Source: Methanosphaera sp. | GTDB lineage: Archaea > Methanobacteriota > Methanobacteria > Methanobacteriales > Methanobacteriaceae | Assembly (NCBI RefSeq): GCF_016282985.1 | Contig: NZ_JAEELZ010000144.1 | Span: 1 to 53,284, forward strand | Length of the DNA stretch: 53,284 bases | Reading direction: 5' to 3' | Shown: one piece after another, positions 1 through 8,482 of the stretch | Position numbering within the stretch: the stretch's first letter is position 1 | Layout of the letters: the number at the start of each line of letters is the position of its first letter | Position numbers and translations under genes: made by a program | The notes under the pieces: generated by a model | The model's database searches: none | What the model was told of the DNA's origin: nothing | What the model saw: only the letters and a program-made list of their open reading frames with translations

Positions 1-35
1 ATTATACAATTCTGAAAAATTCGGGTAATGTAATC

Positions 36-605
36 ATGTATCATAAAGATAATGACTTAGTACTACTGGGAGAAGTTTTATGTACTTATGAAGAGTATAT
101 TCCATCAAGTTGGACTTATGTTGAGGATGGAAATATAAAAGCAAGTATTACTGGGAGAATAAAAATTGATGATGATGAAAAAACAATTTCAATATCCTCT
201 ATTAATCCTCCAAGTTCTCTTAAAGTAGGAGATTATGTTATTGGTCATATTACGGAAGTAAAACAGAATAAAGCACTAGTCACGATTAAGATGATAAAAG
301 ATAATCCTCGTGAAATAGTAACAGGTTATAAAGGTTTTATTCATATATCAAAGACTAATGAAGATTTTGTTTCTTCACTTCATGAATTATTTAAAATAGG
401 CGATATTGTAGAAGCTAAAGTAGTAAACATATATGGCTCCGAATATATTGACTTAAGTACATCTGAAGAAGAAACTGGTGTAATAAAGGCAATGTGTGTA
501 AATTGTCGTAAATTTATGAAAATGGATGAAAAGACTCATAAATTAATATGTGAATGTGGAAAAATAGATTCACGTAACATATCAAGTAATTATGGAGGTA
601 TTTAA
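36..605 (+). CDS. csl4: Exosome RNA-binding subunit Csl4
   Basis: Likely the Csl4 cap subunit of the archaeal exosome, which binds RNA and helps present substrates to the Rrp41/Rrp42 ring for 3'-5' degradation. The 189-residue protein has an N-terminal beta domain, an S1/OB-fold region at about residues 60-145 (GDYVIGHI, GFIHIS) and a C-terminal zinc ribbon with C154, C157, C172 and C174. Its stop lies 3 bases before rpoL, so the two are probably co-transcribed, a pairing I recall from other Methanobacteriales. The ATG at 36 has only a weak upstream ribosome site. A separate reading frame ending in TAA at 26-28 may be the tail of the upstream gene, too short to identify. Confidence 0.88.
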   Translation: MYHKDNDLVLLGEVLCTYEEYIPSSWTYVEDGNIKASITGRIKIDDDEKTISISSINPPSSLKVGDYVIGHITEVKQNKALVTIKMIKDNPREIVTGYKGFIHISKTNEDFVSSLHELFKIGDIVEAKVVNIYGSEYIDLSTSEEETGVIKAMCVNCRKFMKMDEKTHKLICECGKIDSRNISSNYGGI

Positions 606-608
606 ACA

Positions 609-875
609 ATGAAATATTTAAGAAATGATGAAGAACATGTAGTATTGGAAATTACTGGTGAAAGTCACACAATTTGTAACATATTAAGAAAAAGATTAAT
701 GTCACAAGAGGAAGTAAGTGCAGCTGCATATGATATTACTCATCCTTTAATTGGACAACCAGAATTTGAAGTAGTTAGTTCAAATCCTCAACAATCATTA
801 ACCACTGCTGCAGAAACAGTTAAATCAGAAGCAAATGAATTTAAAGAAGCATTAACTGATGCTTTCAACGAATAA
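609..875 (+). CDS. rpoL: DNA-directed RNA polymerase subunit L
   Basis: Subunit L (RPB11/AC19-like) of archaeal RNA polymerase; it dimerises with subunit D to nucleate core assembly. The 88-residue length fits the family, and the N-terminal half carries the typical H-T-I-C-N-I-L-R-K-R-L helix of the alpha-like dimerisation fold (about residues 20-30). The C-terminal 25 residues are Glu/Ala-rich. A GGAGG at 594-598, inside the end of csl4, sits about 10 bases upstream of the ATG, which supports translational coupling. Confidence 0.95.
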   Translation: MKYLRNDEEHVVLEITGESHTICNILRKRLMSQEEVSAAAYDITHPLIGQPEFEVVSSNPQQSLTTAAETVKSEANEFKEALTDAFNE

Positions 876-953
876 ACATAATGATTTATTCTATTAACTA
901 TTTTTTAAAATTTTTTTAAAATTACATAAATTATTATTAATAAGACTGATTCT

Positions 954-1358
954 ATGACAAAATATAAAAATCCTGCATTAACAGTAGATACTATAATTAT
1001 AGAGGATAATAAAGTCATTCTAATTAAACGTCTTAACAACCCATTTAAAGACCATTGGGCAATACCTGGGGGGTTTGTGGAATATGGTGAAAAAGTTGAA
1101 GATGCAGCAGTTAGAGAAGCAAAAGAAGAAACAGGATTGGATATTGAATTAACTAAATTGGTAGGAGTATACTCTGATCCTGATAGGGATCCTAGAGGAC
1201 ATACTGTTACGGTGGCTTTTTTATCTAAAATAATAGGTGGAACACTTAAAAGTGATTCCGATGCAAAAGATGCAAAATTTATTGACATCAGTGAATTAAA
1301 AAATATGAAGTTAGCATTTGATCATAATGAAATTTTGAAAGATTCGGGAATATTATGA
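954..1358 (+). CDS. Nudix hydrolase (ADP-ribose pyrophosphatase-like)
   Basis: A 134-residue single-domain Nudix hydrolase that should cleave a nucleoside diphosphate linked to another moiety. The full Nudix box is present: G40, E46, R54-E55, E58-E59 and G61, followed by L62. The protein resembles the small archaeal ADP-ribose pyrophosphatase group, but the substrate cannot be fixed from sequence. The ATG at 954 lacks a strong Shine-Dalgarno match and the upstream bases are A/T only, so a leaderless transcript is possible. It stands between rpoL and tfs on the same strand. Confidence 0.85.
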   Translation: MTKYKNPALTVDTIIIEDNKVILIKRLNNPFKDHWAIPGGFVEYGEKVEDAAVREAKEETGLDIELTKLVGVYSDPDRDPRGHTVTVAFLSKIIGGTLKSDSDAKDAKFIDISELKNMKLAFDHNEILKDSGIL

Positions 1359-1431
1359 TTAAATATATTTTATATTATTAACAAATAGTTATGTAAGAAC
1401 AAAACAAATATTAAGGAGATAATGATTATAA

Positions 1432-1749
1432 ATGGAATTTTGTCCAGACTGTGGAAAAGTACTATTTCCAAAAGATGGTAAGTTCTCATGTGATGCATGT
1501 GGATATGAAAAATTAGTAACTGAAGAATCTAAAAAACAATATGAAGTGTCAGAAAAAGTTGATAAAGAAGATACTATAATTGTTACAGATGGTAACGTGA
1601 AAACTTTACCGACAATAAAAGTTATTTGTCCAAAATGTTCCAATAAATTAGCATTTTGGTGGTTACAACAAACACGAAGTGCTGATGAATCTGAAACTCG
1701 ATTTTTCAGATGCACGGAATGTGATTATACTTGGCGTGAATACGATTAA
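1432..1749 (+). CDS. tfs: Transcription factor S (TFS/RPB9-TFIIS-like)
   Basis: Archaeal TFS stimulates transcript cleavage by stalled RNA polymerase. The 105-residue protein has an N-terminal zinc ribbon (C4, C7, C20, C23) and a C-terminal TFIIS-type ribbon (C66, C69, C94, C97). The tip loop has the acidic pair D85-E86 in R-S-A-D-E-S, the residues that enter the polymerase funnel, so it should be cleavage-active. An AAGGAG motif about 14 bases upstream precedes the ATG. The 5' half also resembles RPB9, as in all archaeal TFS proteins. Confidence 0.93.
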   Translation: MEFCPDCGKVLFPKDGKFSCDACGYEKLVTEESKKQYEVSEKVDKEDTIIVTDGNVKTLPTIKVICPKCSNKLAFWWLQQTRSADESETRFFRCTECDYTWREYD

Positions 1750-1883
1750 TTTCTAATCGTATGAACTTTTTTTATTAATTTATTTTTAAATTTATTCTAT
1801 AATAGTAAATTATTTATTATTAAAAAATTAAAATAATATCATTAATAAATTTTATTTTAATAATTTCGGTTAAGTGACTTGTC

Positions 1884-2744
1884 ATGGCAGAAAAAAATAA
1901 AAAATCTAATACTTTTGATCAAAATGAGGTAGATCCTTTCGATGAACTAAATGTGTTTGATGAAGATTTTACAAGTATAGAGACCGAAAAAGACTTTTTT
2001 GATGAAATTGAACAATCTGATTTAGAAACTGTTCCTGAATATGATAGTACAAGTGGTAAAATCATAGAAGGTTCAGATTTGGCATCTCAATCTAATTCTA
2101 ATACAGGTAATATTATTAATGAAAAGAACTCATTAATGGAAACTATTGATGAAGTTGATGTTAACAATATTAAAAATTCTGTAGAAGATACAAAAATTAA
2201 AACTAAAAAGGATGAAAATAAATTAGGTTTTCTATCTAAATTAAAACCATCTAAATCAGAATCTTCAAAGCCTTCAAAGCCTTCAAAACCATCAAAATCT
2301 AAAATAAATAAACCAGTTAAAAAATCAAAATCTAAGAAAACAATTGATGATGATACTAAAATAATTGACAACGTTAAAGTTGATAGCGATGGTGTTCCAT
2401 TACTTAATCAATTTGATACGGAAAAAATTAAGGAATCTAATTTATTCCCAAAAATTAGAATTAGTAAAATATCCGTGTCTAAAATTATTATGATTGTTTT
2501 AGGTTTGATTGTTGCTCTTATAGGTATTTTCCAAGCAATGAATGATGTTGTTAGGGTTTCCGATCATGTTATGTATGGGGAACATGAATCTATAGCATTT
2601 GGTTTAATATTTTTAGGTATAATAATAATTATCTTAGCTTTCTACAAAGAACTTATGAATATGGTTGGTTTAAATAATTTATCTAATGTAATGGATGATA
2701 TAGACGATTCTGATTCAGAAAAAGAACATAATAATAAGAAATAG
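1884..2744 (+). CDS. Acidic protein with two C-terminal membrane helices, unknown function
   Basis: I do not recognise the function. The 286-residue protein has a long acidic, low-complexity N-terminal part (about residues 1-190) with Lys/Pro/Ser repeats (S-K-P-S-K-P) near residues 125-150. Two hydrophobic segments follow at about 201-219 and 238-254, then an acidic tail. The N-terminal region is predicted to be disordered and cytoplasmic, anchored by the hairpin of helices. It sits between tfs and pcn, a position where I recall other Methanobacteriales also having an uncharacterised gene. The repeat Ser-Lys-Pro codons form a short tandem DNA repeat near 2260-2300. Confidence 0.75.
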   Translation: MAEKNKKSNTFDQNEVDPFDELNVFDEDFTSIETEKDFFDEIEQSDLETVPEYDSTSGKIIEGSDLASQSNSNTGNIINEKNSLMETIDEVDVNNIKNSVEDTKIKTKKDENKLGFLSKLKPSKSESSKPSKPSKPSKSKINKPVKKSKSKKTIDDDTKIIDNVKVDSDGVPLLNQFDTEKIKESNLFPKIRISKISVSKIIMIVLGLIVALIGIFQAMNDVVRVSDHVMYGEHESIAFGLIFLGIIIIILAFYKELMNMVGLNNLSNVMDDIDDSDSEKEHNNKK

Positions 2745-2930
2745 AGATTATGTGAGTAATATATTTCTTAGATTAATAATTAAACTTCAACTACAAACTA
2801 ATTTTAAATTTAACTGGTTTTATAGAACTTTTTTTTATATCAATATCTAAAGTTAATAAAATTTATTACCAACTTTTACTAAAACATTAATTATAATCAA
2901 AAAATTCATTTTTAAGGAGAGTATGGCATA

Positions 2931-3662
2931 GTGTTCAAACTAGTATTAAGTGACCCAAGCATTTTTAAAACAAGTTTTGATGCAATATCATCAATCGTTG
3001 ACGAAGTACAAATAGAAGTAGATTCAGATGGACTTAGATTGAATGCAATTGATAGAAGTCATATCACATATGTTCATTTAGAATTAAAAGAATCTTTATT
3101 TGATATTTATGAATGTGATAAACCAATTAAATTAAATTTAGATACTGAAGAATTAATGAAAGTACTTAAAAGATCCAAATCCGATGATGTTATGGAATTG
3201 ACTGTTGATGCAGGAAGTCTCATAATAACATTTGAAGGTGCAATTAAGAAAACATTCAAAGTAAAACTCATTGATTTGGAATATGATACACCAGCACAAC
3301 CACAAATAGAATATCCTGTAAATATTTCAATACCTATCTCAACATTAAAAGAAGCTATTCAAGATATTGAAATAGTTGCAGACAGAGTATCATTCAATGT
3401 GGATGAAGATAATCTTACATTAGAAGCAGTTGGAGATTTTGCTGATGCAAAAGTTGAATATTTACACGGTGAAAAAATTTCTGAAACTGCAAAAGCAATT
3501 TATGCTATTGAAAATATTAAAGAAATGTTAAAAGCAGAAAAATTCGCTGATAAAACCTATGTTCAATTAGGGGATGACATGCCATTAACTTTAGTTTTAG
3601 AATTATTAAATGATGAAGGAGAATTATCATTTTTATTAGCTCCTAGAATAGAAGAAGAATAA
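2931..3662 (+). CDS. pcn: DNA polymerase sliding clamp (PCNA)
   Basis: Homotrimeric sliding clamp for replicative polymerases, ligase, FEN1 and other replication and repair proteins. The 243-residue length and N-terminal F-K-L-V-L-S-D pattern fit archaeal PCNA, and the two-domain fold with an interdomain linker near residue 120 is recognisable. The start is GTG at 2931. The earlier ATG at 2923 reads only ATG-GCA-TAG, while GGAG at 2916-2919 is about 11 bases upstream of the GTG. The GINS gene follows on the same strand, a common archaeal replication pairing. Confidence 0.96.
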   Translation: MFKLVLSDPSIFKTSFDAISSIVDEVQIEVDSDGLRLNAIDRSHITYVHLELKESLFDIYECDKPIKLNLDTEELMKVLKRSKSDDVMELTVDAGSLIITFEGAIKKTFKVKLIDLEYDTPAQPQIEYPVNISIPISTLKEAIQDIEIVADRVSFNVDEDNLTLEAVGDFADAKVEYLHGEKISETAKAIYAIENIKEMLKAEKFADKTYVQLGDDMPLTLVLELLNDEGELSFLLAPRIEEE

Positions 3663-3718
3663 TGCTCTCTCTATTATCTTTTGTAATTATAGATTTAACT
3701 AATATAGGGGAAATATAA

Positions 3719-4735
3719 TTGGATACTTTTTTTCAAAAATTAAGGGATATTCAGAAGAAAGAAAGAACTACAGGTACTTTATCTGAAATAGATGATTCTT
3801 TCTATAATGATGCTTCTAATTATCTTCAAGAATTGCTAAAAAGGGTTAACAATAATCCTCTATCATTAGAAGCATACCAATTACGTGATGCTCAAAGGAT
3901 AACAACGGAAATTTGTGAAAGACGTGAGTTTAAAATCGTCAGTACAGCTGCGACAAATGTTCAAAAATCTCATGATATTTTTAAAGGACATAAAAATGAC
4001 TCTGAATTATATGATGTAATACCTTATAACACCACTCCGGAAGAGGAAGAGTTTTATAGAAAAATTGTTGACATGATGGTAAGTCATCGTGAACATTTAA
4101 TGGAAAAAATCATAATAAATAATCAATCTAATGAAACTAAAATCGGTTTTAAGCCTAAAAAGGAAATTAAAGAAGAAAAGATTGAAAAGAAAATTGATGA
4201 AGAAACAAAAGTTGAAGATGATGTTTCTTCTGTTGATGAAAAAACTCCCGAAACTAAAGAGAATGAAACAGAAATTGCAAGTCCTAAAAAATCATCAAAA
4301 CCTAAACCTCCACTTCTTGATGAAAGTCAAATTGCGATGATGTTTGGTCAAGCACCTGATGATGTTTTATTGGATGAAAACAATAACCCAGTACAACCAG
4401 TAAAAAGAGATATATCTACACCTTTTAAGGGTCCTAAACCTCCTAAAGAGGATTCTGTAGTATTACAGAATATACCTGAAAAAGAGTCCGAAACTAAAAA
4501 TGAGAATGAGTTGGAAGTTCAAAAAGACATTAATGAAACAACAATTGAGACAGATAATGAAGCAGTTGTGTTAAAAGATGTTGAATTAGTTGAATTCAAG
4601 CAAGAAATTATCACAGATATTCTTGATGAAAATGAAAAAACTTATGGTCCATTTTTGGTAGATGATATTGTTTTACTACCAAAATCTATTGTTGAAATAT
4701 TGTGTAAAAATGATGTTATTAATATCATAGAATAA
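3719..4735 (+). CDS. GINS complex subunit (Gins51-type)
   Basis: Probable Gins51/Gins15 subunit of the archaeal CMG-like helicase complex. The N-terminal helical domain (about residues 1-140) shows the GINS pattern, with Y-Q-L-R-D-A-Q-R-I and a following helix. A long acidic, Lys/Glu-rich linker covers about 140-300. The last 30 residues (Y-G-P-F ... L-P-K-S-I-V-E-I-L) match the small beta domain expected at the C-terminus of a Sld5/Psf1-like protein. The start is TTG at 3719 with GGGG about 10 bases upstream. The gene lies 56 bases after pcn. The linker is longer than in most homologues I know. Confidence 0.78.
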   Translation: MDTFFQKLRDIQKKERTTGTLSEIDDSFYNDASNYLQELLKRVNNNPLSLEAYQLRDAQRITTEICERREFKIVSTAATNVQKSHDIFKGHKNDSELYDVIPYNTTPEEEEFYRKIVDMMVSHREHLMEKIIINNQSNETKIGFKPKKEIKEEKIEKKIDEETKVEDDVSSVDEKTPETKENETEIASPKKSSKPKPPLLDESQIAMMFGQAPDDVLLDENNNPVQPVKRDISTPFKGPKPPKEDSVVLQNIPEKESETKNENELEVQKDINETTIETDNEAVVLKDVELVEFKQEIITDILDENEKTYGPFLVDDIVLLPKSIVEILCKNDVINIIE

Positions 4736-4812
4736 TATTTCACATTACTTTTTTTTTAATACTAAATTATAAATATAGATGATTAACATAATATAATATA
4801 GATAAATTATTG

Positions 4813-4893
4813 ATTGTTCTACATTTAACGAACAATTAGGATTAACTAGTTATACATAAAGCTAAAGTCATAGAATCAGTTATGTGGCTTTAT
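4813..4893 (+). other. Two adjacent hairpin-forming inverted repeats in the 322 bp gap before rpl44e
   Basis: The gap 4736-5057 holds no gene I can support. It contains ATTGTTC (4813-4819) facing GAACAAT (4830-4836), and then ATAAAGC (4856-4862) facing GCTTTAT (4887-4893), the latter with an inner CATA/TATG stem at 4869-4872/4881-4884. A TTTATATAAG stretch overlapping the second right arm resembles a TATA box. The repeats could be operators, a terminator or part of an unannotated RNA. Confidence 0.4.
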
Positions 4894-5057
4894 ATAAGCT
4901 TTTTAGTGTAAATAATACAATTATTTGTATTAATATTTTTAAAGAATAAATTTAAAGGAAATAATTTATTCAAATATTTTATCGAATTTTAAAGTATTAT
5001 TACTTTAAACATCAATTAAATTGTACAATTTAATTTTATAAATAACGAGGTGAAAAG

Positions 5058-5339
5058 ATGAAAATACCACGAGAAAGAAGGACTTACTGTCCAAAATGTA
5101 AAAAACACACAGTACACGAAGTACACACATCAAAAAGAAGAAAAGCAAGCGAATTAAAATGGGGTCAACGTCAGTTCAGACGTGTAACTGCTGGTTACAG
5201 AGGTTACCCAAGGCCATTACCATCAGGAAGTAAACCTGTTAAAAAATTAGACTTAAGATACAAATGTAAAGAATGTGGAAAAGCACACATTAAAGGTACA
5301 GGTTTCCGTGCAGGAAAAGTTGAATTCGTATCAAACTAA
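5058..5339 (+). CDS. rpl44e: Large ribosomal subunit protein eL42 (L44e)
   Basis: Ribosomal protein of the large subunit near the E site. The 93-residue protein is strongly basic and has the zinc-binding pairs C11-x2-C14 and C-x2-C near residues 72-75 (Y-K-C-K-E-C-G-K). The segment [14 protein letters not shown] is characteristic of the family. A GAGGTGA ribosome site lies 5 bases before the ATG. It starts an operon with rps27e and aIF2-alpha, the order seen widely in archaea. Confidence 0.97.
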   Translation: MKIPRERRTYCPKCKKHTVHEVHTSKRRKASELKWGQRQFRRVTAGYRGYPRPLPSGSKPVKKLDLRYKCKECGKAHIKGTGFRAGKVEFVSN

Positions 5340-5368
5340 TCTTAAAATAATTTATGGAGGAACTTTCA

Positions 5369-5548
5369 ATGGCTAAACAACAAAGTAATTTTTTAAAAGT
5401 CAAATGTGGGGATTGTGAAAATCATCAAGTAATATTTGACCACGCAGCATCCACTGTAAAATGTGTCATCTGTGGTAAAACATTAGTTGAACCAAAAGGT
5501 GGACGTTCTAAAATTTATGCACAAATTGTAGAAGTATTAAACTACTAG
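5369..5548 (+). CDS. rps27e: Small ribosomal subunit protein eS27
   Basis: Small-subunit ribosomal protein with a C4 zinc finger (C-x2-C at K-C-G-D-C and V-K-C-V-I-C-G). I chose the ATG at 5369, giving 59 residues starting M-A-K-Q-Q-S-N. GGAGG at 5356-5360 is then placed 8 bases upstream, whereas an in-frame ATG at 5354 overlaps that site and has no ribosome site of its own. The gene is 29 bases downstream of rpl44e and 36 upstream of the aIF2-alpha gene. Confidence 0.95.
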   Translation: MAKQQSNFLKVKCGDCENHQVIFDHAASTVKCVICGKTLVEPKGGRSKIYAQIVEVLNY

Positions 5549-5584
5549 ATTAAATACAACAAGATTACTATTCCAGGTGATTAT

Positions 5585-6367
5585 ATGGTTAGAATGAACA
5601 AAGAATGGCCTGAAGAAGGTGATCTAATTGTTGGAACAGTTCATAAAGTATTAGGTTACGGTGCATTTGCAAAATTAGAAGAATATGAAGGAAAAGAAGC
5701 TTTTATTCACATTTCTGAAGTTTCTTCTGGTTGGGTAAAAAATATAAGAGATTATGTAAGAGAAAACCAAAAAATAGTAGCACGTGTACTTAGAGTAAAT
5801 CCTAAAAAAGGTCATGTTGATGCTTCATTAAAACGTATTCGTGAAGATCAAAGGACTAGAAGAATTCAACAATGGAAAATAGAACAAAAAGCTGAAAAAT
5901 TATTAGAAATATCCGCTAAATCTATAAATAAGACTTTAGATGAAGCATACGAAGAAGTTGGATATCTAATAATGGATGAATTCGGAGACTTATATGAAGG
6001 ATTTGAGTTAGCTTCTGATGAGGGTGAAGAAGTTTTATTAGCAATAGATGTCGATGAACTATGGGCAAAAACTATAACTGATGTAGCTAAGAAAAATATT
6101 TCAACTCCAGAAGTGCAAATCACTGGTTATGTAGATATAACCTCATATAAACCAAATGGTGTAGAGATAATCATTGAAGCTTTAGAATCTATAGAATCAG
6201 AGAACGTTGAAGTTCAATGTGTGGGAGCACCTAAATACAGAGTGATGGTAACAGCACAAGATTACCCAACAGCTGAAAAAATATTAAGAGAATCAGCTGA
6301 AAAATGTATAGAAATGATTGAAGAAAATGATGGAGAAGGTAGTTTCCATCGTGAATTAGATGATTAA
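5585..6367 (+). CDS. eif2a: Translation initiation factor aIF2 alpha subunit
   Basis: Alpha subunit of archaeal initiation factor 2, which with beta and gamma delivers initiator Met-tRNA to the ribosome. The 260-residue protein has an N-terminal S1 domain (about residues 10-85: [17 protein letters not shown]), a central helical domain and a C-terminal alpha-beta domain that binds aIF2-gamma. The ATG at 5585 follows a GGTGA at 5576-5580; a second ATG at 5594 is less well placed. It is the third gene of the rpl44e operon. Confidence 0.96.
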   Translation: MVRMNKEWPEEGDLIVGTVHKVLGYGAFAKLEEYEGKEAFIHISEVSSGWVKNIRDYVRENQKIVARVLRVNPKKGHVDASLKRIREDQRTRRIQQWKIEQKAEKLLEISAKSINKTLDEAYEEVGYLIMDEFGDLYEGFELASDEGEEVLLAIDVDELWAKTITDVAKKNISTPEVQITGYVDITSYKPNGVEIIIEALESIESENVEVQCVGAPKYRVMVTAQDYPTAEKILRESAEKCIEMIEENDGEGSFHRELDD

Positions 6368-6433
6368 TTTCATTTCTATAATTACTTTTTTTTAAATATT
6401 TTATTTATCAATTAACTAATTTTGAGGAATTTT

Positions 6434-7405
6434 ATGGAAATTGAATCTATTAATCCAGAATATTATACTTTAGATGATTTTACTTTTATAAATGGAACAA
6501 CCTTGGAAAATTTAACAGTTGAATATTTAACATTTGGAACTCCATCTTATGATGAGGAAGGTAATATTAACAATGCAATAATATATTTCCATGGAACAAG
6601 TGGAAATTATGCTTCAATTAAGAGAATTTCAGAGGCAGTTGGAAAAGGATTGCCATTTGATACAGATAAGTTTTTCTTTGTTTCATTGTCTACTCTTGGA
6701 ACTCCTGGAACCAATAGTCCAAGTACCTCAAAACTATTTAATAAATATCCTGAGTATACAGTATTGGATATGGTAAATTTTAATAAAAAGTTTTTAAAAC
6801 AGGCACTTAAAATTAAAAAACCTTTAGGTCTTATAGGTAATTCGATGGGAGGTTTTGAAGCATTAACATGGGCATCAAAATATCCTGATGATATTGAGTT
6901 TTTAATATCCTTGGTCAGTAGTTATAAGGTTGGGGGTCAAAATTACATTTTAGGTAAAGTAATGAACGATATCATTGAATCTGATCCTAATTTTAACAAT
7001 CCGGATAAAGAACTTAAACGTTCTCTTAAATTATCAAGTAAAGCAATGTACTCTTTTGGATTATCCAGACAGTATTATATGGATTTGTCTAAAGAAGAGA
7101 TAAATAACTTTATGGATGAATTTGCAGTTGAAGATTCTGAGGAAAATGTTTATGATGCTTATTATAGAAATAAAGCATCCATTAATTATGATTTATCAAA
7201 TGAAGTTTCTAATATAACTGCCCGTACATTGATAATTGCAATATACGAAGATCAATATTTCCCTCCGGAGTTGGATGCAATTCCAATGAATGGATTAATT
7301 AATGATTCAAAACTGATTATTTATAATTCATATATTGGACATATTGGTTCAAGTCAGTTAAATAAAATTCAAGATGAACTTGCAGAATTCATGTCACAGT
7401 TTTAA
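6434..7405 (+). CDS. Alpha/beta hydrolase, MetX (homoserine O-acyltransferase)-like
   Basis: A 323-residue alpha/beta hydrolase whose layout resembles homoserine O-acetyltransferase. The nucleophile elbow is G-N-S-M-G-G, and late segments E-D-Q-Y-F-P-P and G-H-I-G-S offer the acid and His of the triad. Homology to true MetX appears partial and the substrate is unknown. ATG at 6434 is preferred because GAGGA at 6424-6428 precedes it by 5 bases; a TTG at 6422 would bury that site. The gene separates the aIF2-alpha gene from nop10, which are usually neighbours in archaea. Confidence 0.72.
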   Translation: MEIESINPEYYTLDDFTFINGTTLENLTVEYLTFGTPSYDEEGNINNAIIYFHGTSGNYASIKRISEAVGKGLPFDTDKFFFVSLSTLGTPGTNSPSTSKLFNKYPEYTVLDMVNFNKKFLKQALKIKKPLGLIGNSMGGFEALTWASKYPDDIEFLISLVSSYKVGGQNYILGKVMNDIIESDPNFNNPDKELKRSLKLSSKAMYSFGLSRQYYMDLSKEEINNFMDEFAVEDSEENVYDAYYRNKASINYDLSNEVSNITARTLIIAIYEDQYFPPELDAIPMNGLINDSKLIIYNSYIGHIGSSQLNKIQDELAEFMSQF

Positions 7406-7420
7406 TGATATTTATTGTTT

Positions 7421-7442
7421 TAGACATATATTGCAAGTGTAA
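7421..7442 (+). repeat. Dispersed 22-nt repeat, copy 1
   Basis: This stretch and 20426-20447 match at 21 of 22 bases, with the shared core TATATTGCAAGTGTAA; only the sixth base differs (A here, G there). Both copies lie just past the 3' end of a gene, here the MetX-like hydrolase and in the other case the TnpB element. See the other copy for possible meanings. Confidence 0.7.
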
Positions 7443-7493
7443 CTTTAGTTAAAATAGTACAAATTTAAGTTAATAGTAGTTAAATATAATAAT

Positions 7494-7667
7494 ATGAAAT
7501 TTCAGATGAAACGTTGCAACAAGTGTAAAGAGTACACATTACAAGAAATATGTCCTGATTGTAATGAAAAAACTGGAGTAATATTTCCAGCAAGATATTC
7601 TCCACAAGACAAATATGGAAAATATAGGAGAATCTTGAAAAAACAACAAGAACAAGGTGAGAAATAA
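7494..7667 (+). CDS. nop10: Ribosome biogenesis protein Nop10
   Basis: Small H/ACA ribonucleoprotein subunit that, with Cbf5, Gar1 and L7Ae, guides pseudouridylation. The 57-residue protein has a zinc ribbon (C8-x2-C11, C20-x2-C23) and the family signature F-P-A-R-Y-S-P-Q-D-K-Y-G-K-Y-R-R. An alternative start at the in-frame ATG 7506 would give 53 residues. It ends two bases before the ATG of the PAC2 gene, and AAGGTGAG in its last codons serves as the ribosome site of that gene. Confidence 0.95.
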   Translation: MKFQMKRCNKCKEYTLQEICPDCNEKTGVIFPARYSPQDKYGKYRRILKKQQEQGEK

Positions 7668-7668
7668 T

Positions 7669-8445
7669 ATGGTAAGAGAAAATATAATTAAAGAAATTAA
7701 AGATTTTGACATAAAAGATCCAATAGTATTAGAAGGATTACCTGGTATAGGTTTTGTAGGTAAATTTGTAGTAGATCAGATAATTAAACAGGCAGAAGCA
7801 ATAAAATTCGCTGAATTAAAATCAGATTATTTCCCACCACAAGTAACTATGAAAGAAAATGGTTTAATTGAACACATGAAAAATGAATTTTACTATTTAA
7901 AAGATTTTGGCGAAGATAAACATGATTTAATATTACTCACCGGAAATACTCAAGGTTCTGATTTTGAAGGACAAACAGAAATTTGTAAAGTATTAATTGA
8001 TTATTTTGAAGATTTAGGTGCTAAAAAAATATTTACACTTGGTGGTTTAGGTACTGGTGAATTAGTAAAAGATAACAGAGTATTTGTTGCAGCAAATAAT
8101 CAAGAATCACTTGATGAAGTAATTCAATTGAACAGCACTTCCATCAGAAAAGATGAAGGTGGAGCAATTATAGGAGCATCAGGATTATTATTATATTATG
8201 CAGAAGAAAGAGACATACCTGCCACTTGTTTAATGGGAGAAACACCCGGATTTTTTGTCGATGCCAGTGCAGCTAAAGCAGTTTTATTAGTACTGTTTGA
8301 ATTATTAAAATTCACAATTCCACTTGATGAAATTGAAGAACAAATAGATTTAATCAATCAAAGAATTGAAGCATCTCAAAAAATACCACCTCATGTAATG
8401 GAACAGCAAGTTCAAAATCAAGACGATTTACAATACATAGGATAA
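7669..8445 (+). CDS. PAC2-family protein (proteasome-assembly-chaperone-like)
   Basis: A 258-residue archaeal PAC2/COG2047 protein, related in fold to proteasome assembly chaperones and nucleoside phosphorylases. Recognisable segments are L-E-G-L-P-G-I-G-F-V-G-K-F near residue 20, G-G-L-G-T-G-E in the centre, and G-E-T-P-G-F-F-V-D near residue 195. The ATG at 7669 is preferred over a GTG at 7657, because the AAGGTGAG at 7654-7661 is a good ribosome site for the ATG. Translational coupling with nop10 is likely. The biochemical role in archaea is not settled. Confidence 0.88.
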   Translation: MVRENIIKEIKDFDIKDPIVLEGLPGIGFVGKFVVDQIIKQAEAIKFAELKSDYFPPQVTMKENGLIEHMKNEFYYLKDFGEDKHDLILLTGNTQGSDFEGQTEICKVLIDYFEDLGAKKIFTLGGLGTGELVKDNRVFVAANNQESLDEVIQLNSTSIRKDEGGAIIGASGLLLYYAEERDIPATCLMGETPGFFVDASAAKAVLLVLFELLKFTIPLDEIEEQIDLINQRIEASQKIPPHVMEQQVQNQDDLQYIG

Positions 8446-8482
8446 TTATTCTTCTCCCTTTTTTTACTATTTTTGTGATTAT

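Noticed and set aside
2255-2300. Short tandem DNA repeat resembling a small repeat array
   Set aside because: It encodes the Ser-Lys-Pro repeats of the membrane protein, with unit length too short for CRISPR; no CRISPR array was seen in the window.
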